Part shown: piece by piece, positions 17,836 through 28,221 of the stretch | Position numbering within the stretch: position 1 is the first letter of the stretch | How the letters are laid out: each line of letters starts with the position of its first letter | From: an uncultured Pseudomonas sp. | Lineage (GTDB): Bacteria; Pseudomonadota; Gammaproteobacteria; Pseudomonadales; Pseudomonadaceae | Reading direction: 5' to 3' | Length of the DNA stretch: 64,000 bases | Assembly (NCBI RefSeq): GCF_913777995.1 | Contig: NZ_CAJYVE010000014.1 | Span: forward strand, 28,891-92,890 | The notes under the pieces: model-generated | Seen by the model: only the letters and a program-made list of their open reading frames with translations | Told to the model about the DNA's origin: nothing | The model's database searches: none | Program-made: the position numbers and the translations under genes

Positions 17836-20032
17836 GCACCGGGTTGCTCAGGCGCTCCAGCAGGGTCGCCTGGGCACTGCGGGCGTTCTGGTTGCCGGTC
17901 GGCGAACTGCGCAGGTAGCGACCGTCTGACTGCAGCAGCCAGCTGTGGGTGTTGTCGGTGAGGTACAGCTCCAGCTCCTTCTTGACCCGCAGGATCAGCT
18001 TCTTGCCCTCCACCGGGAAGCAGGTCTCGACGCGCTTGTCGAGGTTGCGCTCCATCCAGTCGGCACTGGACAGGAACATCTGCTCCTCGCCGCCATTGAG
18101 GAAGTAGTAGACCCGCGTGTGCTCCAGGAAGCGGCCGATGATCGAACGCACCTGGATGTTGTGCGACACGCCGGCGATGCCGGGGCGCAGGCAGCACATG
18201 CCGCGCACGATCAGGTCGATCTTCACGCCCGCCTGGCTGGCCTTGTACAGCGCGCGGATGACCTTCGGGTCGGTCAGCGAGTTGAACTTGGCGATGATGT
18301 GCGCCGGCTTGCCCTCGATGGCGAACTGCGTCTCCCGGGCAATCATGTCGAGAATGCCCTTCTTGAGGGTGAACGGCGCGTGCAGCAGCTTCTTCATGCG
18401 CAGGGTCTTGCCCATGCCGATCAGCTGGCTGAACAGCTTGGACACGTCCTCGCACAGTGCGTCGTCGGAGGTCAGCATGCTGTAGTCGGTGTACAGCCGC
18501 GCGTTGCCGGCATGGTAGTTACCCGTCCCCAGGTGTGCGTAGCGCACGATTTCCCCGGCTTCGCGACGCAGAATCAACATCATCTTGGAGTGGGTCTTGA
18601 AGCCCACCACGCCGTAGATCACCACCGCACCGGCAGCCTGCAGGCGGCTGGCCAGCTGCAGGTTCGATTCTTCGTCGAAACGCGCGCGCAGCTCGATGAC
18701 CGCCGTGACTTCCTTGCCGTTGCGCGCGGCATCCACCAGCGCGTCGACGATCTCGGAGTTGGCACCGCTGCGGTACAGGGTCTGGCGCACCGCGAGCACG
18801 TGTGGATCCTTGGCGGCCTGGCGCAGCAGGTCGACCACCGGCGTGAAGGACTCGAACGGGTGCAGCAGCAGCACGTCCTGCTTGCGGATCACGCTGAACA
18901 GGTTGTCGCTGTTCTGCAGCAGCTTGGGAATCGCCGGCGTGAACGGCGGATGTTGCAGCTCGGGGTGGCTGTCCAGGCCGGTGATACTGAACAGGCGGGT
19001 GAGGTTGACCGGGCCATTGACCTGATACAGCTCCGATTCGGTCAGGCTGAACTGCTTGAGCAGGTAGTCCGACAGGTGTTTCGGGCAGGTATCGGCCACT
19101 TCCAGGCGCACCGCATCGCCATACCGACGCGAGAACAGCTCGCCGCGCAGGGCGCGGGCCAGGTCTTCGACGTCTTCGGAGTCCAGCGCCAGGTCGGCGT
19201 TACGGGTCAGGCGGAACTGATAGCAGCCCTTGACCTTCATGCCTTGGAACAGGTCGTCGGCATGCGCGTGGATCATCGACGACAGGAACACGAAGTTGTC
19301 GCCCGGCCCGCCGACGTCTTCGGGCACCTTGATGACCCGTGGCAGCAGGCGCGGTGCTGGGATGATCGCCAGACCCGAGTCGCGACCGAAGGCGTCCACG
19401 CCCTCCAGCTCGACGATGAAGTTCAGGCTCTTGTTGACCAGCAAGGGGAACGGGTGGGTCGGGTCGAGACCGATCGGGGTGATGATCGGCGCGATTTCGT
19501 CACGGAAATAGCGACGCACCCAGGTCTTGAGCTTGGTGGTCCAGTAGCGGCGACGGATGAAGCGCACCTGGTGCTTTTCCAGTTCGGGCAGCAGCACGTC
19601 ATTGAGGATCGCGTACTGACGGTCGACCTGCTCGTGAACCAGTTCGCTGATGCGCGCCAGCGCCTGGTGCGGCTGCAGGCCGTCGGCACCGGCCTGTTCG
19701 CGGGCGAAATTGATCTGCTTCTTGAGACCCGCGACGCGGATCTCGAAGAATTCGTCGAGGTTGCTGGAGAAGATCAGCAGGAACTTCAGCCTTTCCAGAA
19801 GGGGGTAGGACTCATCCAGCGCCTGCTCGAGCACCCGGATGTTGAACTGCAACTGCGACAGCTCGCGGTGGATGTACAGGCTGCTGTCATCCAGGTTCGG
19901 CACGACGATGGCAGGCGCTGCAGCCACGGGAGGCTCCACGACCTGCGGAGTTTCAACGGCAGGCTCAACCACGGGTGTAGCCTCCTGAACATCGACTTCT
20001 ACAGTGGCTTGGGTGAGTCCTTCGGTATTCAT
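17822..20032 (-). CDS. ppk: Polyphosphate kinase 1
   Basis: 736 residues. The core starts near residue 48 ([21 protein letters not shown]); the preceding 45 residues are a Pro/Val/Glu-rich extension absent from E. coli Ppk. The phosphorylated histidine lies in [13 protein letters not shown] (H481) and the second essential histidine in [10 protein letters not shown] (H638). It makes polyphosphate reversibly from ATP. The gene is tail-to-tail with ppx, overlapping by 14 bases, whereas E. coli has ppk-ppx in one operon. ATG at 20032 lies 20 bases after the hemB-side spacer and follows GTGAGGGA poorly; start is moderately sure. Confidence 0.96.
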   Translation of the reverse strand: MNTEGLTQATVEVDVQEATPVVEPAVETPQVVEPPVAAAPAIVVPNLDDSSLYIHRELSQLQFNIRVLEQALDESYPLLERLKFLLIFSSNLDEFFEIRVAGLKKQINFAREQAGADGLQPHQALARISELVHEQVDRQYAILNDVLLPELEKHQVRFIRRRYWTTKLKTWVRRYFRDEIAPIITPIGLDPTHPFPLLVNKSLNFIVELEGVDAFGRDSGLAIIPAPRLLPRVIKVPEDVGGPGDNFVFLSSMIHAHADDLFQGMKVKGCYQFRLTRNADLALDSEDVEDLARALRGELFSRRYGDAVRLEVADTCPKHLSDYLLKQFSLTESELYQVNGPVNLTRLFSITGLDSHPELQHPPFTPAIPKLLQNSDNLFSVIRKQDVLLLHPFESFTPVVDLLRQAAKDPHVLAVRQTLYRSGANSEIVDALVDAARNGKEVTAVIELRARFDEESNLQLASRLQAAGAVVIYGVVGFKTHSKMMLILRREAGEIVRYAHLGTGNYHAGNARLYTDYSMLTSDDALCEDVSKLFSQLIGMGKTLRMKKLLHAPFTLKKGILDMIARETQFAIEGKPAHIIAKFNSLTDPKVIRALYKASQAGVKIDLIVRGMCCLRPGIAGVSHNIQVRSIIGRFLEHTRVYYFLNGGEEQMFLSSADWMERNLDKRVETCFPVEGKKLILRVKKELELYLTDNTHSWLLQSDGRYLRSSPTGNQNARSAQATLLERLSNPVLTVR

Positions 20033-20052
20033 GAACGTTCCTGTGAGGGAGG

Positions 20053-21117
<1,065 letters not shown>

Positions 21118-21294
21118 TTATGACCAATGTGTGACACTTTAAGTGCAATGTGCGACTCAAGGCCGCAGCAGAGCGGCTGGCGTATTTTGCACGACTATGG
21201 TTGTAACATTCTTTAACCTACAGACGCACACCGACGCTTTCCAGTTTGCCTTGCGCGGGTTAGGCTGCGTCCTCATTTCGCCAGCACCCAGACA

Positions 21295-21924
21295 ATGCTC
21301 CAGAATTTTCTCAACGATTTCGGCTATCTGGCCCTGTTCATCGGCACCTTCTTCGAAGGCGAAACCATTCTGGTTCTGGCCGGTTTCCTGGCTTTTCGTG
21401 GCTACATGGACCTCAATATGGTCATGATCGTCGCGTTCTGTGGGAGCTACGCTGGCGACCAGCTGTGGTATTTCATGGGTCGCCGCCACGGGCGCCGGAT
21501 CCTCGCCCGCAAGCCGCGCTGGCAGGCCATGGGCGACCGGGCGCTGCGCTTGGTGCGCAAGCATCCCGACCTCTGGGTTCTGAGTTTCCGCTTTGTCTAC
21601 GGCCTGCGCACGGTAATGCCCGTGGCCATCGGCCTGTCCGGCTATCCGCCAGGACGCTACCTGCTGCTCAATGGCATCGGTGCTGCGGTATGGGCCATAG
21701 CCCTGGCGGCCGCCGCCTATCACTTCGGCTCCTTCATGGAAGGCTTGCTGGGCAATATCAAGAAGTACGAGATGTGGGTGCTCGGCGGCCTGCTGGTGAT
21801 CGGTCTGGCCCTGTGGCTGCGCCGGCGTATCCGTACCGCACGCCTGGCCCGCGAAGAGAAGCTGGCAGCCGCCTCCGGTGCAGCCCTGCAAGCCGACACG
21901 CTCGACAAGAAAACCGACGATTAA
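21295..21924 (+). CDS. DedA family membrane protein
   Basis: 209 residues. DedA marks are FIGTFFEGETILVLAGFLA near residue 16, with the conserved Glu, and FRFVYGLRTVMPVAIGLSGYPPGRY near residue 100, plus GDQLWYFMGRRHGRR. Four or more hydrophobic stretches place it in the inner membrane. DedA proteins act in lipid (undecaprenyl phosphate or phospholipid) translocation and envelope homeostasis; the substrate of this one is unknown. ATG at 21295; a leader of about 230 bases separates it from divergent hemB. Polar, charged C-terminal tail. Confidence 0.92.
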   Translation: MLQNFLNDFGYLALFIGTFFEGETILVLAGFLAFRGYMDLNMVMIVAFCGSYAGDQLWYFMGRRHGRRILARKPRWQAMGDRALRLVRKHPDLWVLSFRFVYGLRTVMPVAIGLSGYPPGRYLLLNGIGAAVWAIALAAAAYHFGSFMEGLLGNIKKYEMWVLGGLLVIGLALWLRRRIRTARLAREEKLAAASGAALQADTLDKKTDD

Positions 21925-22034
21925 CCCCCGCGGCCGACCCTGCCGGGTTGGCCCACTGAACGCCCGCCTGCTGATACGATCCCATGTTTCATATGCCCGC
22001 CACCCGGTCGGGCCTGAGACGGAGAGTGTCGCCG

Positions 22035-22709
22035 ATGACCAAGAAAGTAGCCGTAATCCTGTCCGGCTGCGGTGTCTACGATGGAGCAGAGATCCACGAA
22101 AGCGTCCTGACCCTGCTGCGCCTGGACCAGCGCGGCGTAACGACGCAATGCTTCGCCCCCGACATCCCGCAGCTGCATGTCATCAACCACCTGACCGGCA
22201 ACCCCAGCGCAGAGACACGTAATGTACTGGTGGAGTCTGCACGCATCGCCCGTGGCGCGGTTCAAGACGTGCGCGAGGCCCGCGCCGAAGACTTCGACGC
22301 GGTGATCGTCCCCGGTGGCTTCGGCTCAGCCAAGAACCTTTCCAATCTGGCCAGCGAAGGTGCCGCCTGCCAGGTGCAGCCCGACGTATTGAACCTGCTG
22401 CAGTCCTTTGCCGCCGCCGGCAAGCCGGTCGGGCTGATCTGCATCACCCCGGCGCTGGCCGCCAAGATCTACGGCGAAGGCGTCATCAGCACCATCGGCA
22501 ACGATCCCGACACCGCTGCGGCGATCATCCAGATGGGCGGTGTGCATCAGGATTGCCACGTCGAAGATATCGTTGAAGACGCCGAACGTCGCCTGGTCAG
22601 CACACCGGCCTACATGCTCGCCGGCAGCATCAGTGAGGCGGCCGCCGGCATCAACAAGCTGGTCGACCGCATCGTCGAACTCACCCACGAGCACGACGAC
22701 GCGGCCTGA
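22035..22709 (+). CDS. elbB: Isoprenoid biosynthesis glyoxalase ElbB
   Basis: 224 residues of the DJ-1/PfpI superfamily. The start KKVAVILSGCGVYDGAEIHESV and the nucleophile elbow KPVGLICITPALAAKI, with Cys near residue 136, identify ElbB. Glyoxalase activity has been described for E. coli ElbB; the isoprenoid link in the name is weakly supported. GGAGAG eight bases before ATG 22035 supports this start over the open frame upstream. It is probably independent of the DedA gene (about 110-base gap). Confidence 0.93.
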   Translation: MTKKVAVILSGCGVYDGAEIHESVLTLLRLDQRGVTTQCFAPDIPQLHVINHLTGNPSAETRNVLVESARIARGAVQDVREARAEDFDAVIVPGGFGSAKNLSNLASEGAACQVQPDVLNLLQSFAAAGKPVGLICITPALAAKIYGEGVISTIGNDPDTAAAIIQMGGVHQDCHVEDIVEDAERRLVSTPAYMLAGSISEAAAGINKLVDRIVELTHEHDDAA

Positions 22710-22719
22710 GCACCACGCC

Positions 22720-24609
22720 TCAGACCTGGGCGCGGCGCTCCTGCAGGCGGCTGCGCCCGTACAGCACCACGATGGCCAGCAAGGCCAGCGCCTGGGCGCT
22801 CAGCGACCAGGCATCGGCATGGATGCCCAGCCAGTCGAATTCGAAGAAATTCACCGGATGGGTGCCGAAGATGCCGGCTTCCTGCAATGCCTTGACGCCA
22901 TGCCCGGCGAACACCACCGAAAGCGCGCACAACAGCGCGGCATTGATCGAGAAGAACAGCGCCAGCGGCAGCTTCGCCGAGCCACGCAGGATCACCCAGG
23001 CCAGCCCCAGCAGCAGCACCAGTGCCGTGGCGCCGCCCGCCAGTACGGCATTGTGGCCAGCCGGGCCGGCCTGCAGCCACAAGGTTTCGTAGAACAGGAT
23101 CACCTCGAACAGCTCGCGATACACCGAGAAGAACGCCAGCACCGCGAAGCCGAAACGCCCGCCGCCACTGACCAGGCTGCTCTTGACGTAGTCCTGCCAG
23201 GCTGCCGCGTGGCGTCGGTCGTGCATCCACACGCCGAGCCACAGCACCATCACGCTGGCGAACAACGCCGTGGCCCCCTCCAGCAGCTCGCGCTGCGCGC
23301 CGCTGACGTCGATCACATAGGCGGCCAGCGCCCAGGTGCCCAGGCCGGCCAACAAGGCCAGCCCCCAGCCAACGTTGACGCTGCGCACCGCCGACTCCTG
23401 GCCGGTGTTGCGCAGGAAGGCAAGAATCGCGGCGAGCACCAGAATCGCCTCCAGGCCCTCGCGCAGCAGGATCAGCAGGCCGGAAATGAAGCTCAGCGAT
23501 ACGCTCAGGCCATCGCCGCCCAGCGCCTCGGCACTGGCCTGCAGCTTGACCTTGGCCAGGTCGAGGCGTTGCTTCACCTGCTCTTGGGGCAGGCCGTCCT
23601 GCACCGCCTGACGGTAGGCCATCAGCGACTTCTCGGTGTCCTTGCGCAGCGCGGCATCGACGTTGTCCAGCGAGCTTTCCACCAGCTCGAAGCCTTCCAG
23701 ATAAGCGGCCACCGACAGGTCGTAGGCCTGGTCACGGTCACCGCTGGCATAGGCCGCCAGGCTCTTGTCCAGGGTGCTGCGCGTGTAGTCCAGCAATTGC
23801 GCTGGGCCGCGCTGGGCCTGGGGTGGCTTGGCGCGCTGCACGCGGAATGCCGCGGCAGCCTGCGGGCCGTCGCTGGCTTCCACCTCGGCCGGGGTCTGGC
23901 GAGCCAGCTCGGCAATGTTCCAGGTCTTGTCGGCTGCCGCCGTGGCCGGCGCACTGAAACTGGCGATGTACACAGCAAGGTCCCAGCGCTGGCGCTCGTC
24001 CAGCAGCTCGGCGAAGGCCGGCATGTCAGTACCGCTCACTCCCAACCCCACTGTGTTGTAGAGGTCATAGAGGCTCAGACGGCCCATGCGCACGGCATCG
24101 CGCAGGTTCGACGGCGCCGGGTCCAGGCCGATTCCCGCCGGCCCATCGCCCGCACCGCTGTCACCATGGCAGACCGAGCAGGTCTGAGCGTAGAGCGGTG
24201 CGCCCCGGGCCGGGTCCGGCGTGATCAGCGGCGCCTGGCTGACCTCATACAGGGCCGCCAGGCTGGCACCCAACTGGCGCGCCTGGCGGGCCACCAGAGC
24301 ACCGTCCTCATGACTGGCCACGGCCTGCTGCAGGTCAGCGACCCCGCGCTCCAGCGCATCACGCCCGGCACGCGCCGGCAGCCCGTTCACCAGTCCGTGC
24401 AGTGCGCCCAGAAACTCGACCTGCTCGCGATACTCGCTATCTTCGACCACCTTGCCGTCGGCCACGGTGGCCGGGTAATCGGCGGCGATGTAGTCGAGCA
24501 GGTGCAGTGCTTGAGCGGCGCCCTCGACAGGCTCGGCCAGCAGGCTGGAACTGAACAGCGCCAATACCGGCAGCAGCAGCCAGCCCAGGAAACGGGCAGG
24601 GAACGACAT
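22720..24609 (-). CDS. FTR1-family iron permease fused to a cytochrome c domain
   Basis: 629 residues. A signal peptide (about 1-25, ending SSLLAEPV) is followed by a cytochrome c domain with heme motif CSVCH at 144-148 and a possible Met ligand (GTDMPAF, near 195). Next come a helical periplasmic part and, from about 370, an FTR1 membrane domain with the iron motifs REGLE (383-387) and RELFE (498-502). FTR1 permeases import iron in concert with oxidation of Fe(II); having the electron acceptor in the same chain would make the protein self-contained. A Fur-box-like sequence overlaps the start. ATG at 24609 preferred over an upstream TTG. Confidence 0.88.
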   Translation of the reverse strand: MSFPARFLGWLLLPVLALFSSSLLAEPVEGAAQALHLLDYIAADYPATVADGKVVEDSEYREQVEFLGALHGLVNGLPARAGRDALERGVADLQQAVASHEDGALVARQARQLGASLAALYEVSQAPLITPDPARGAPLYAQTCSVCHGDSGAGDGPAGIGLDPAPSNLRDAVRMGRLSLYDLYNTVGLGVSGTDMPAFAELLDERQRWDLAVYIASFSAPATAAADKTWNIAELARQTPAEVEASDGPQAAAAFRVQRAKPPQAQRGPAQLLDYTRSTLDKSLAAYASGDRDQAYDLSVAAYLEGFELVESSLDNVDAALRKDTEKSLMAYRQAVQDGLPQEQVKQRLDLAKVKLQASAEALGGDGLSVSLSFISGLLILLREGLEAILVLAAILAFLRNTGQESAVRSVNVGWGLALLAGLGTWALAAYVIDVSGAQRELLEGATALFASVMVLWLGVWMHDRRHAAAWQDYVKSSLVSGGGRFGFAVLAFFSVYRELFEVILFYETLWLQAGPAGHNAVLAGGATALVLLLGLAWVILRGSAKLPLALFFSINAALLCALSVVFAGHGVKALQEAGIFGTHPVNFFEFDWLGIHADAWSLSAQALALLAIVVLYGRSRLQERRAQV

Positions 24610-24627
24610 GAAATGATTCTCAATGGA
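24609..24627 (-). promoter_or_regulatory. Possible Fur box at the start of the FTR1 gene
   Basis: On the minus strand CCATTGAGAATCATTTCAT contains TGAGAATCATT, the strong core of Fur boxes (about 12 of 18 matches to ATAATGAGAATCATTATC). It lies directly on the translation start, an unusual place, but iron repression would suit an iron permease. Confidence 0.45.
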
Positions 24628-24982
24628 TGGCAAAGCCGAGCATTGTTCCCTTACATCCGACGCTGCTCAAGACTCTGAGTGAATATTTGTGACAAAAAAT
24701 TACATCCGCGTCGTCCGCCGCTCGCGACTAGTCCAAAGGCACTAGCACAGGTGAGCTAGCTCACATTCCGCTCATCTGAAAGCCCAGCACCTCCGGAACA
24801 AGGACAAATATCCGTTGTCATCGCCAGCCCGCCGCTTATAATCCCGCGCTTCCGCACCTTCCAGGGCCGCTCGGCTCCGGCATACGGACATCATTCAGGC
24901 AGCCCGCACGCGCCTGGCCATGGGACTGGCATAGCGGGTCACCCTGATTCTCGCCATCGATTTTCAGGGATTGGAACGCTCC
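24610..24982. other. Divergent regulatory region between FTR1 gene and lipoprotein cluster
   Basis: 373 bases. The left end holds the Fur-like site; an AT-rich patch lies at 24680-24710; a CRP-like palindrome is at 24750-24765. The 200 bases nearest the lipoprotein gene show nothing I recognise. Confidence 0.6.
24750..24765 (+). promoter_or_regulatory. CRP/Vfr-like binding site
   Basis: GGTGAGCTAGCTCACA matches the CRP core TGTGA-N6-TCACA at nine of ten positions and contains a perfect 14-base palindrome (24751-24764). It is 218 bases before the COG3014 gene and 141 before the FTR1 gene. cyaA lies in the same window. Confidence 0.5.
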
Positions 24983-26374
24983 ATGTCTTCTCGCGCCCTT
25001 ACCGCCCTCGCACTGTTCGCCGCTGTCCAGCTGGCAGGCTGCTCCGCCTTCCGCAGCTACGACACCGAACTGAAGGAAACCAACCAGCAGCTCACCGCCG
25101 GCAACATCGTCGGTGCCCTGGCCACGCTGGAAAAGAACAACACCAGTGCCGACAAGGACCTGCTCTACTACTTCGAGAAGGGCGAACTGCTGCGCGCCAA
25201 GGGCGACCTGGACGGTAGCCAGGCGGCCTGGCACTCCGCCGACCGGGTGATCTACACCTGGGAGGAATCGGTCAAGCTCGACGCCGACAAGTACCTGGCG
25301 CAGTTCGGCAGCTTCCTGGTCAACGACAAGGTGCGTCGCTACGAAGGCTACGACTACGAAAAGGTCATGCTGACCACGCAGATGGCCCTCAACCTGCTGG
25401 CACGCAACGACTTCGACGGTGCCCGCACCGAAATCAAGAAGACCCACGAACGCGAAGCGGTGATCGCCGAGCTGCGTGACAAGGAATACCTCAAGAGCGA
25501 GCAGGAGGCCCAGCGCCAGGGCGTCACCACTCAGTTCAAGGACCTGCAGGGCTACCCTGTGGCGTCGCTGGACGCTCCGGAAGTGGTCAACCTGAAGAAC
25601 AGCTACCAGAGCGCGTTCAGCCATTACCTGTCCGGCTTCGTCTACGAGGCCCTGGGCGAGAAAGGCCTGGCCGCACCGGGTTACCGCAAGGCCGTTGAAC
25701 TGCGCCCCAACACCCCGCTGCTCGAAGACGCACTGAAGAAACTCGACGCCGACGCCGGCAAGAACGGCGACAGCGAAGTACTGCTGGTGGTACAGAGCGG
25801 CTTCGCGCCGGCCCGCGACTCGGTACGCGTCCCGCTGCCACTGCCGATCAGCGGCAACCTGGTCATCACCCCGCTGTCGTTCCCGGTGATCCGTGCCGAC
25901 AGCAGCACGCCGAGCTTCGATCAGGTATCGCTGAACGGCAAGCCGCTGAATCTGACCCTGCTCAACAGCACCACCGACATGTCGCGCCGCGCCCTGCGTG
26001 ACGACATGCCGGGCATCATAGTACGCACCACGGTACGCGCCATCAGCCGTGGCGTGGCGCAGAAGAAGCTCAACGAAGTGAACCCGCTGGCCGGCCTGGC
26101 GGTGGGCATCGCTTCGGCGATCACCGAAGGCGCCGACACCCGCACCTGGCGCACCCTGCCGGACCGCACCCTGGTGGCGCGCATTCGCCTGCCGCAAGGC
26201 CAGCACCAGGTGGTATTGCCCAATGCCCTGGGCGGCTCGCAGGTGCAGTTCAAGATCGACAAGCCTTACCAGGTCGTCGCCGTGCGCGCCCTGGGCAACC
26301 AGGTGTACGCCGACGGTCAGATCGCCCAGGTCATCCCGACCAACGCGCCGCAAGCCATCGCTGTAGCCAAGTAA
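24983..26374 (+). CDS. COG3014 family outer-envelope lipoprotein
   Basis: 463 residues. The N-terminus is a lipoprotein signal with lipobox LAGC (Cys20). Residues 30-270 are helical and TPR-like (ELKETNQQLTAGNIVGALATLEKNN, GYRKAVELRPNTPLLEDALKKL). The C-terminal half is rich in beta segments and includes LNEVNPLAGLAVGIASAITEGADTRTWRTLPD, a stretch typical of COG3014. Function is unknown. First of four co-directional envelope genes; the gap to the next is 21 bases. ATG at 24983 chosen because it starts the signal peptide; a TTG four codons earlier also exists. Confidence 0.85.
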   Translation: MSSRALTALALFAAVQLAGCSAFRSYDTELKETNQQLTAGNIVGALATLEKNNTSADKDLLYYFEKGELLRAKGDLDGSQAAWHSADRVIYTWEESVKLDADKYLAQFGSFLVNDKVRRYEGYDYEKVMLTTQMALNLLARNDFDGARTEIKKTHEREAVIAELRDKEYLKSEQEAQRQGVTTQFKDLQGYPVASLDAPEVVNLKNSYQSAFSHYLSGFVYEALGEKGLAAPGYRKAVELRPNTPLLEDALKKLDADAGKNGDSEVLLVVQSGFAPARDSVRVPLPLPISGNLVITPLSFPVIRADSSTPSFDQVSLNGKPLNLTLLNSTTDMSRRALRDDMPGIIVRTTVRAISRGVAQKKLNEVNPLAGLAVGIASAITEGADTRTWRTLPDRTLVARIRLPQGQHQVVLPNALGGSQVQFKIDKPYQVVAVRALGNQVYADGQIAQVIPTNAPQAIAVAK

Positions 26375-26395
26375 ACCTTCGACGGAGACTCCGCA

Positions 26396-26767
26396 ATGCG
26401 TACCAAGATCCTCGCCGCCCTGGCCCTGGCGCTGCTCGCCGGTTGCGCCACCCCGCCGCCACCGGCGCCTGGCAGCGCGGCCAGCAAGATCGTGCCCATG
26501 GGCGACTTCAAGAACATCGAAGTCGGCGCCATTCGCGTCGCCCGCGAAAACGGCTTCCTGACCGTCAAGGCGCAGCTGAGCAACACCAGCAGCCGCAACA
26601 AGACCCTGTACTACCGCTTTGCCTGGCTGGGCAACGATGGCTTCCCGGTGGCCGATGAAGAAACCTGGAAAACCCTGCCCCTGTACGGCTCGCAGAGCGT
26701 CGTGCTGCCCGGTATCGCACCCGTGCCACGGGCCACTGACTTCCGCATCGAAGTCAACACGCCTTGA
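26396..26767 (+). CDS. YcfL family lipoprotein
   Basis: 123 residues, lipobox LAGC with Cys17, then a Pro-rich spacer (ATPPPPAPG) and a beta-rich domain containing NTSSRNKTLYYRFAWLGNDGFPV near residue 70, characteristic of YcfL/DUF1425. E. coli ycfL is next to lpoB (ycfM), and here too the next gene is lpoB-like, which supports both calls. The role is unknown; a contribution to peptidoglycan synthase control in the outer membrane is possible. Confidence 0.88.
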   Translation: MRTKILAALALALLAGCATPPPPAPGSAASKIVPMGDFKNIEVGAIRVARENGFLTVKAQLSNTSSRNKTLYYRFAWLGNDGFPVADEETWKTLPLYGSQSVVLPGIAPVPRATDFRIEVNTP

Positions 26768-26805
26768 TCCGTTTTCCCTTTTGCCAAGTTGAAGAGAACA
26801 CCCGC

Positions 26806-27396
26806 ATGTCCTTTATCCGCCTTTGCTCCATCGCCGCCATCGCCCTGCTGGCCACCGGCTGCGCCAACAACTCCCCGACCCTGGGCAGCAAGAACATCAG
26901 CTACGGCGACACCAAGGCCGTCGAGACCGTGACCAACGAGTTCGGCTCCACCGACCTGCAGATGATCGCTGAAAGCATGACCCGCTCGCTGGCCCAGTCC
27001 GGCGTGCTGCAAGGCCGCCCGGTGGTGCAGGTCTATGACGTGAAGAACAAGACCAGCGAGTACATCGATACCCGCGAGATCACCACTACCATCAAGACCC
27101 AGCTGATGAAGAGCGGCACCGCACGCTTCGCCAGCGATAACAACCAGATGCAGAACCAGGTCGACCAGCTCAAACTGCAGAACCAGAGCGGCCTGTACAA
27201 GAACTCCACCGTCGCCAAGACCGGCAACATGATCGCCGCCAAGTACCGCCTGGAAGGCGCGATCAGCTCGATCGTCAAGCGCAGCAGCGACTACAAGGAC
27301 GTCTACTACAAATTCAGCCTGCAACTGATCGACGTCGAGAGCGGTCTGGCCGAGTGGATGGACGAGAAAGAAATCCGCAAGACCACGGAGCGCTAA
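26806..27396 (+). CDS. lpoB: Penicillin-binding protein activator LpoB
   Basis: 196 residues: lipoprotein signal with Cys19 (LLATGC), short linker (ANNSPTLGSKNISYGDTK), then the LpoB fold with VVQVYDVKNKTSEYIDTREITTTIKTQL and YRLEGAISSIVKRSSDYKDVYYKFSLQLIDVESGLAEW. E. coli LpoB reaches through the peptidoglycan to activate PBP1B. The linker here is short compared with E. coli LpoB, so its reach would be smaller; P. aeruginosa uses the unrelated LpoP for PBP1B, so the partner is uncertain. ATG at 26806 rather than the upstream open frame. Confidence 0.85.
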   Translation: MSFIRLCSIAAIALLATGCANNSPTLGSKNISYGDTKAVETVTNEFGSTDLQMIAESMTRSLAQSGVLQGRPVVQVYDVKNKTSEYIDTREITTTIKTQLMKSGTARFASDNNQMQNQVDQLKLQNQSGLYKNSTVAKTGNMIAAKYRLEGAISSIVKRSSDYKDVYYKFSLQLIDVESGLAEWMDEKEIRKTTER

Positions 27397-27399
27397 GCG

Positions 27400-28152
27400 A
27401 TGCGTGCATGGATCGGCATCATCGGCCTGCTGTGTGCCTTCGGCGTGCAGGCCGCGCCCAAGGTCGCGGTAGCGGACATGGCCTTCCAGGAACGTGTGGA
27501 GCAGTACATTCGTACCGTCTCTGCGCGGGTCAACGAAAGTGCGCATGCCAACGCCTACAGCGCCGGCTACCACGGTTCGGCCAGCTACGACTCGTACGAG
27601 GCCCGCTACAGCTACATCGAGCAGGGTGAGCTGCGCAAATTCAGCGGCGACATCAAGGGCGAGATTCTCAAGTCCGGGATGTTCCAGTTGGTGCAGGGCA
27701 CGCCTTACACCGCCAGCTCCAAGGAAGACGTCTACGACGTGATCCGGCGGATCAAGAACGGCAACTTCAAGGGCGCCGACTACGTGCTGTTCGGCACCGT
27801 GTCGGATATCGACTTCCGCCAGGACATCAACGAGCTGGCCAACACCAACAGCTACTCGGCGGTGCTGGGCATCACCCTGGTCGCCGACTTCAGCCTGATC
27901 AACACCCGCACCTTCGAGATCACCTCGGCCTTCACGGCGATGGGCGAAGGCCAGGACACCAAGCTGGTCAACAGCCGCGACATCAAGGTCTCGCTCAACC
28001 GTGGCCGCGTGGTGCGCGATGTGTCCAAGTCGATCGGCGTGGACGTCACCCGCCAGCTGCGCGAGCAACTGCGCGGCGAAGTGGAATGGGTCGAGCAACC
28101 CATGCCACAGAACACCCTGCCCCGTGACGAGGCGCCGCGCATCCTGCGTTGA
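27400..28152 (+). CDS. LpoB/CsgG-like periplasmic protein
   Basis: 250 residues. The N-terminus is a cleavable Sec signal without lipobox (MRAWIGIIGLLCAFGVQA, cut before APKVAV). The domain has the CsgG/LpoB layout: VAVADMAFQERVEQYI, LRKFSGDIKGEILKSGMFQLVQG, GADYVLFGTVSDIDF, LVADFSLINTRTFEITSAFTAMGEG. The serine/tyrosine-rich insert around residues 48-70 (ANAYSAGYHGSASYDSYEARYSY) is unusual. It begins three bases after lpoB and looks like a second, soluble paralogue. The partner and role are unknown. Confidence 0.75.
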   Translation: MRAWIGIIGLLCAFGVQAAPKVAVADMAFQERVEQYIRTVSARVNESAHANAYSAGYHGSASYDSYEARYSYIEQGELRKFSGDIKGEILKSGMFQLVQGTPYTASSKEDVYDVIRRIKNGNFKGADYVLFGTVSDIDFRQDINELANTNSYSAVLGITLVADFSLINTRTFEITSAFTAMGEGQDTKLVNSRDIKVSLNRGRVVRDVSKSIGVDVTRQLREQLRGEVEWVEQPMPQNTLPRDEAPRILR

Positions 28153-28166
28153 GCCCCGCCCTCCCC

Positions 28167-28199
28167 GACTGAAGCCGCTCAACAGGAGCGGCTTCAGTC
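28167..28199. terminator. Bidirectional hairpin between convergent genes (REP-derived)
   Basis: Perfect 14-base stem GACTGAAGCCGCTC / GAGCGGCTTCAGTC with a 5-base loop. It lies between the end of the envelope cluster and the end of the LysE gene. There is no long T run, so it may stabilise 3' ends rather than terminate. The stem is the REP core seen elsewhere. Confidence 0.6.
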
Positions 28200-28221
28200 A
28201 CGAAAAGCATCCCGGCTGATC

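Noticed and set aside
22540-24678. A 712-codon open frame opposite the FTR1 gene
   Set aside because: Antisense shadow; the opposite strand has a complete cytochrome c-FTR1 protein.
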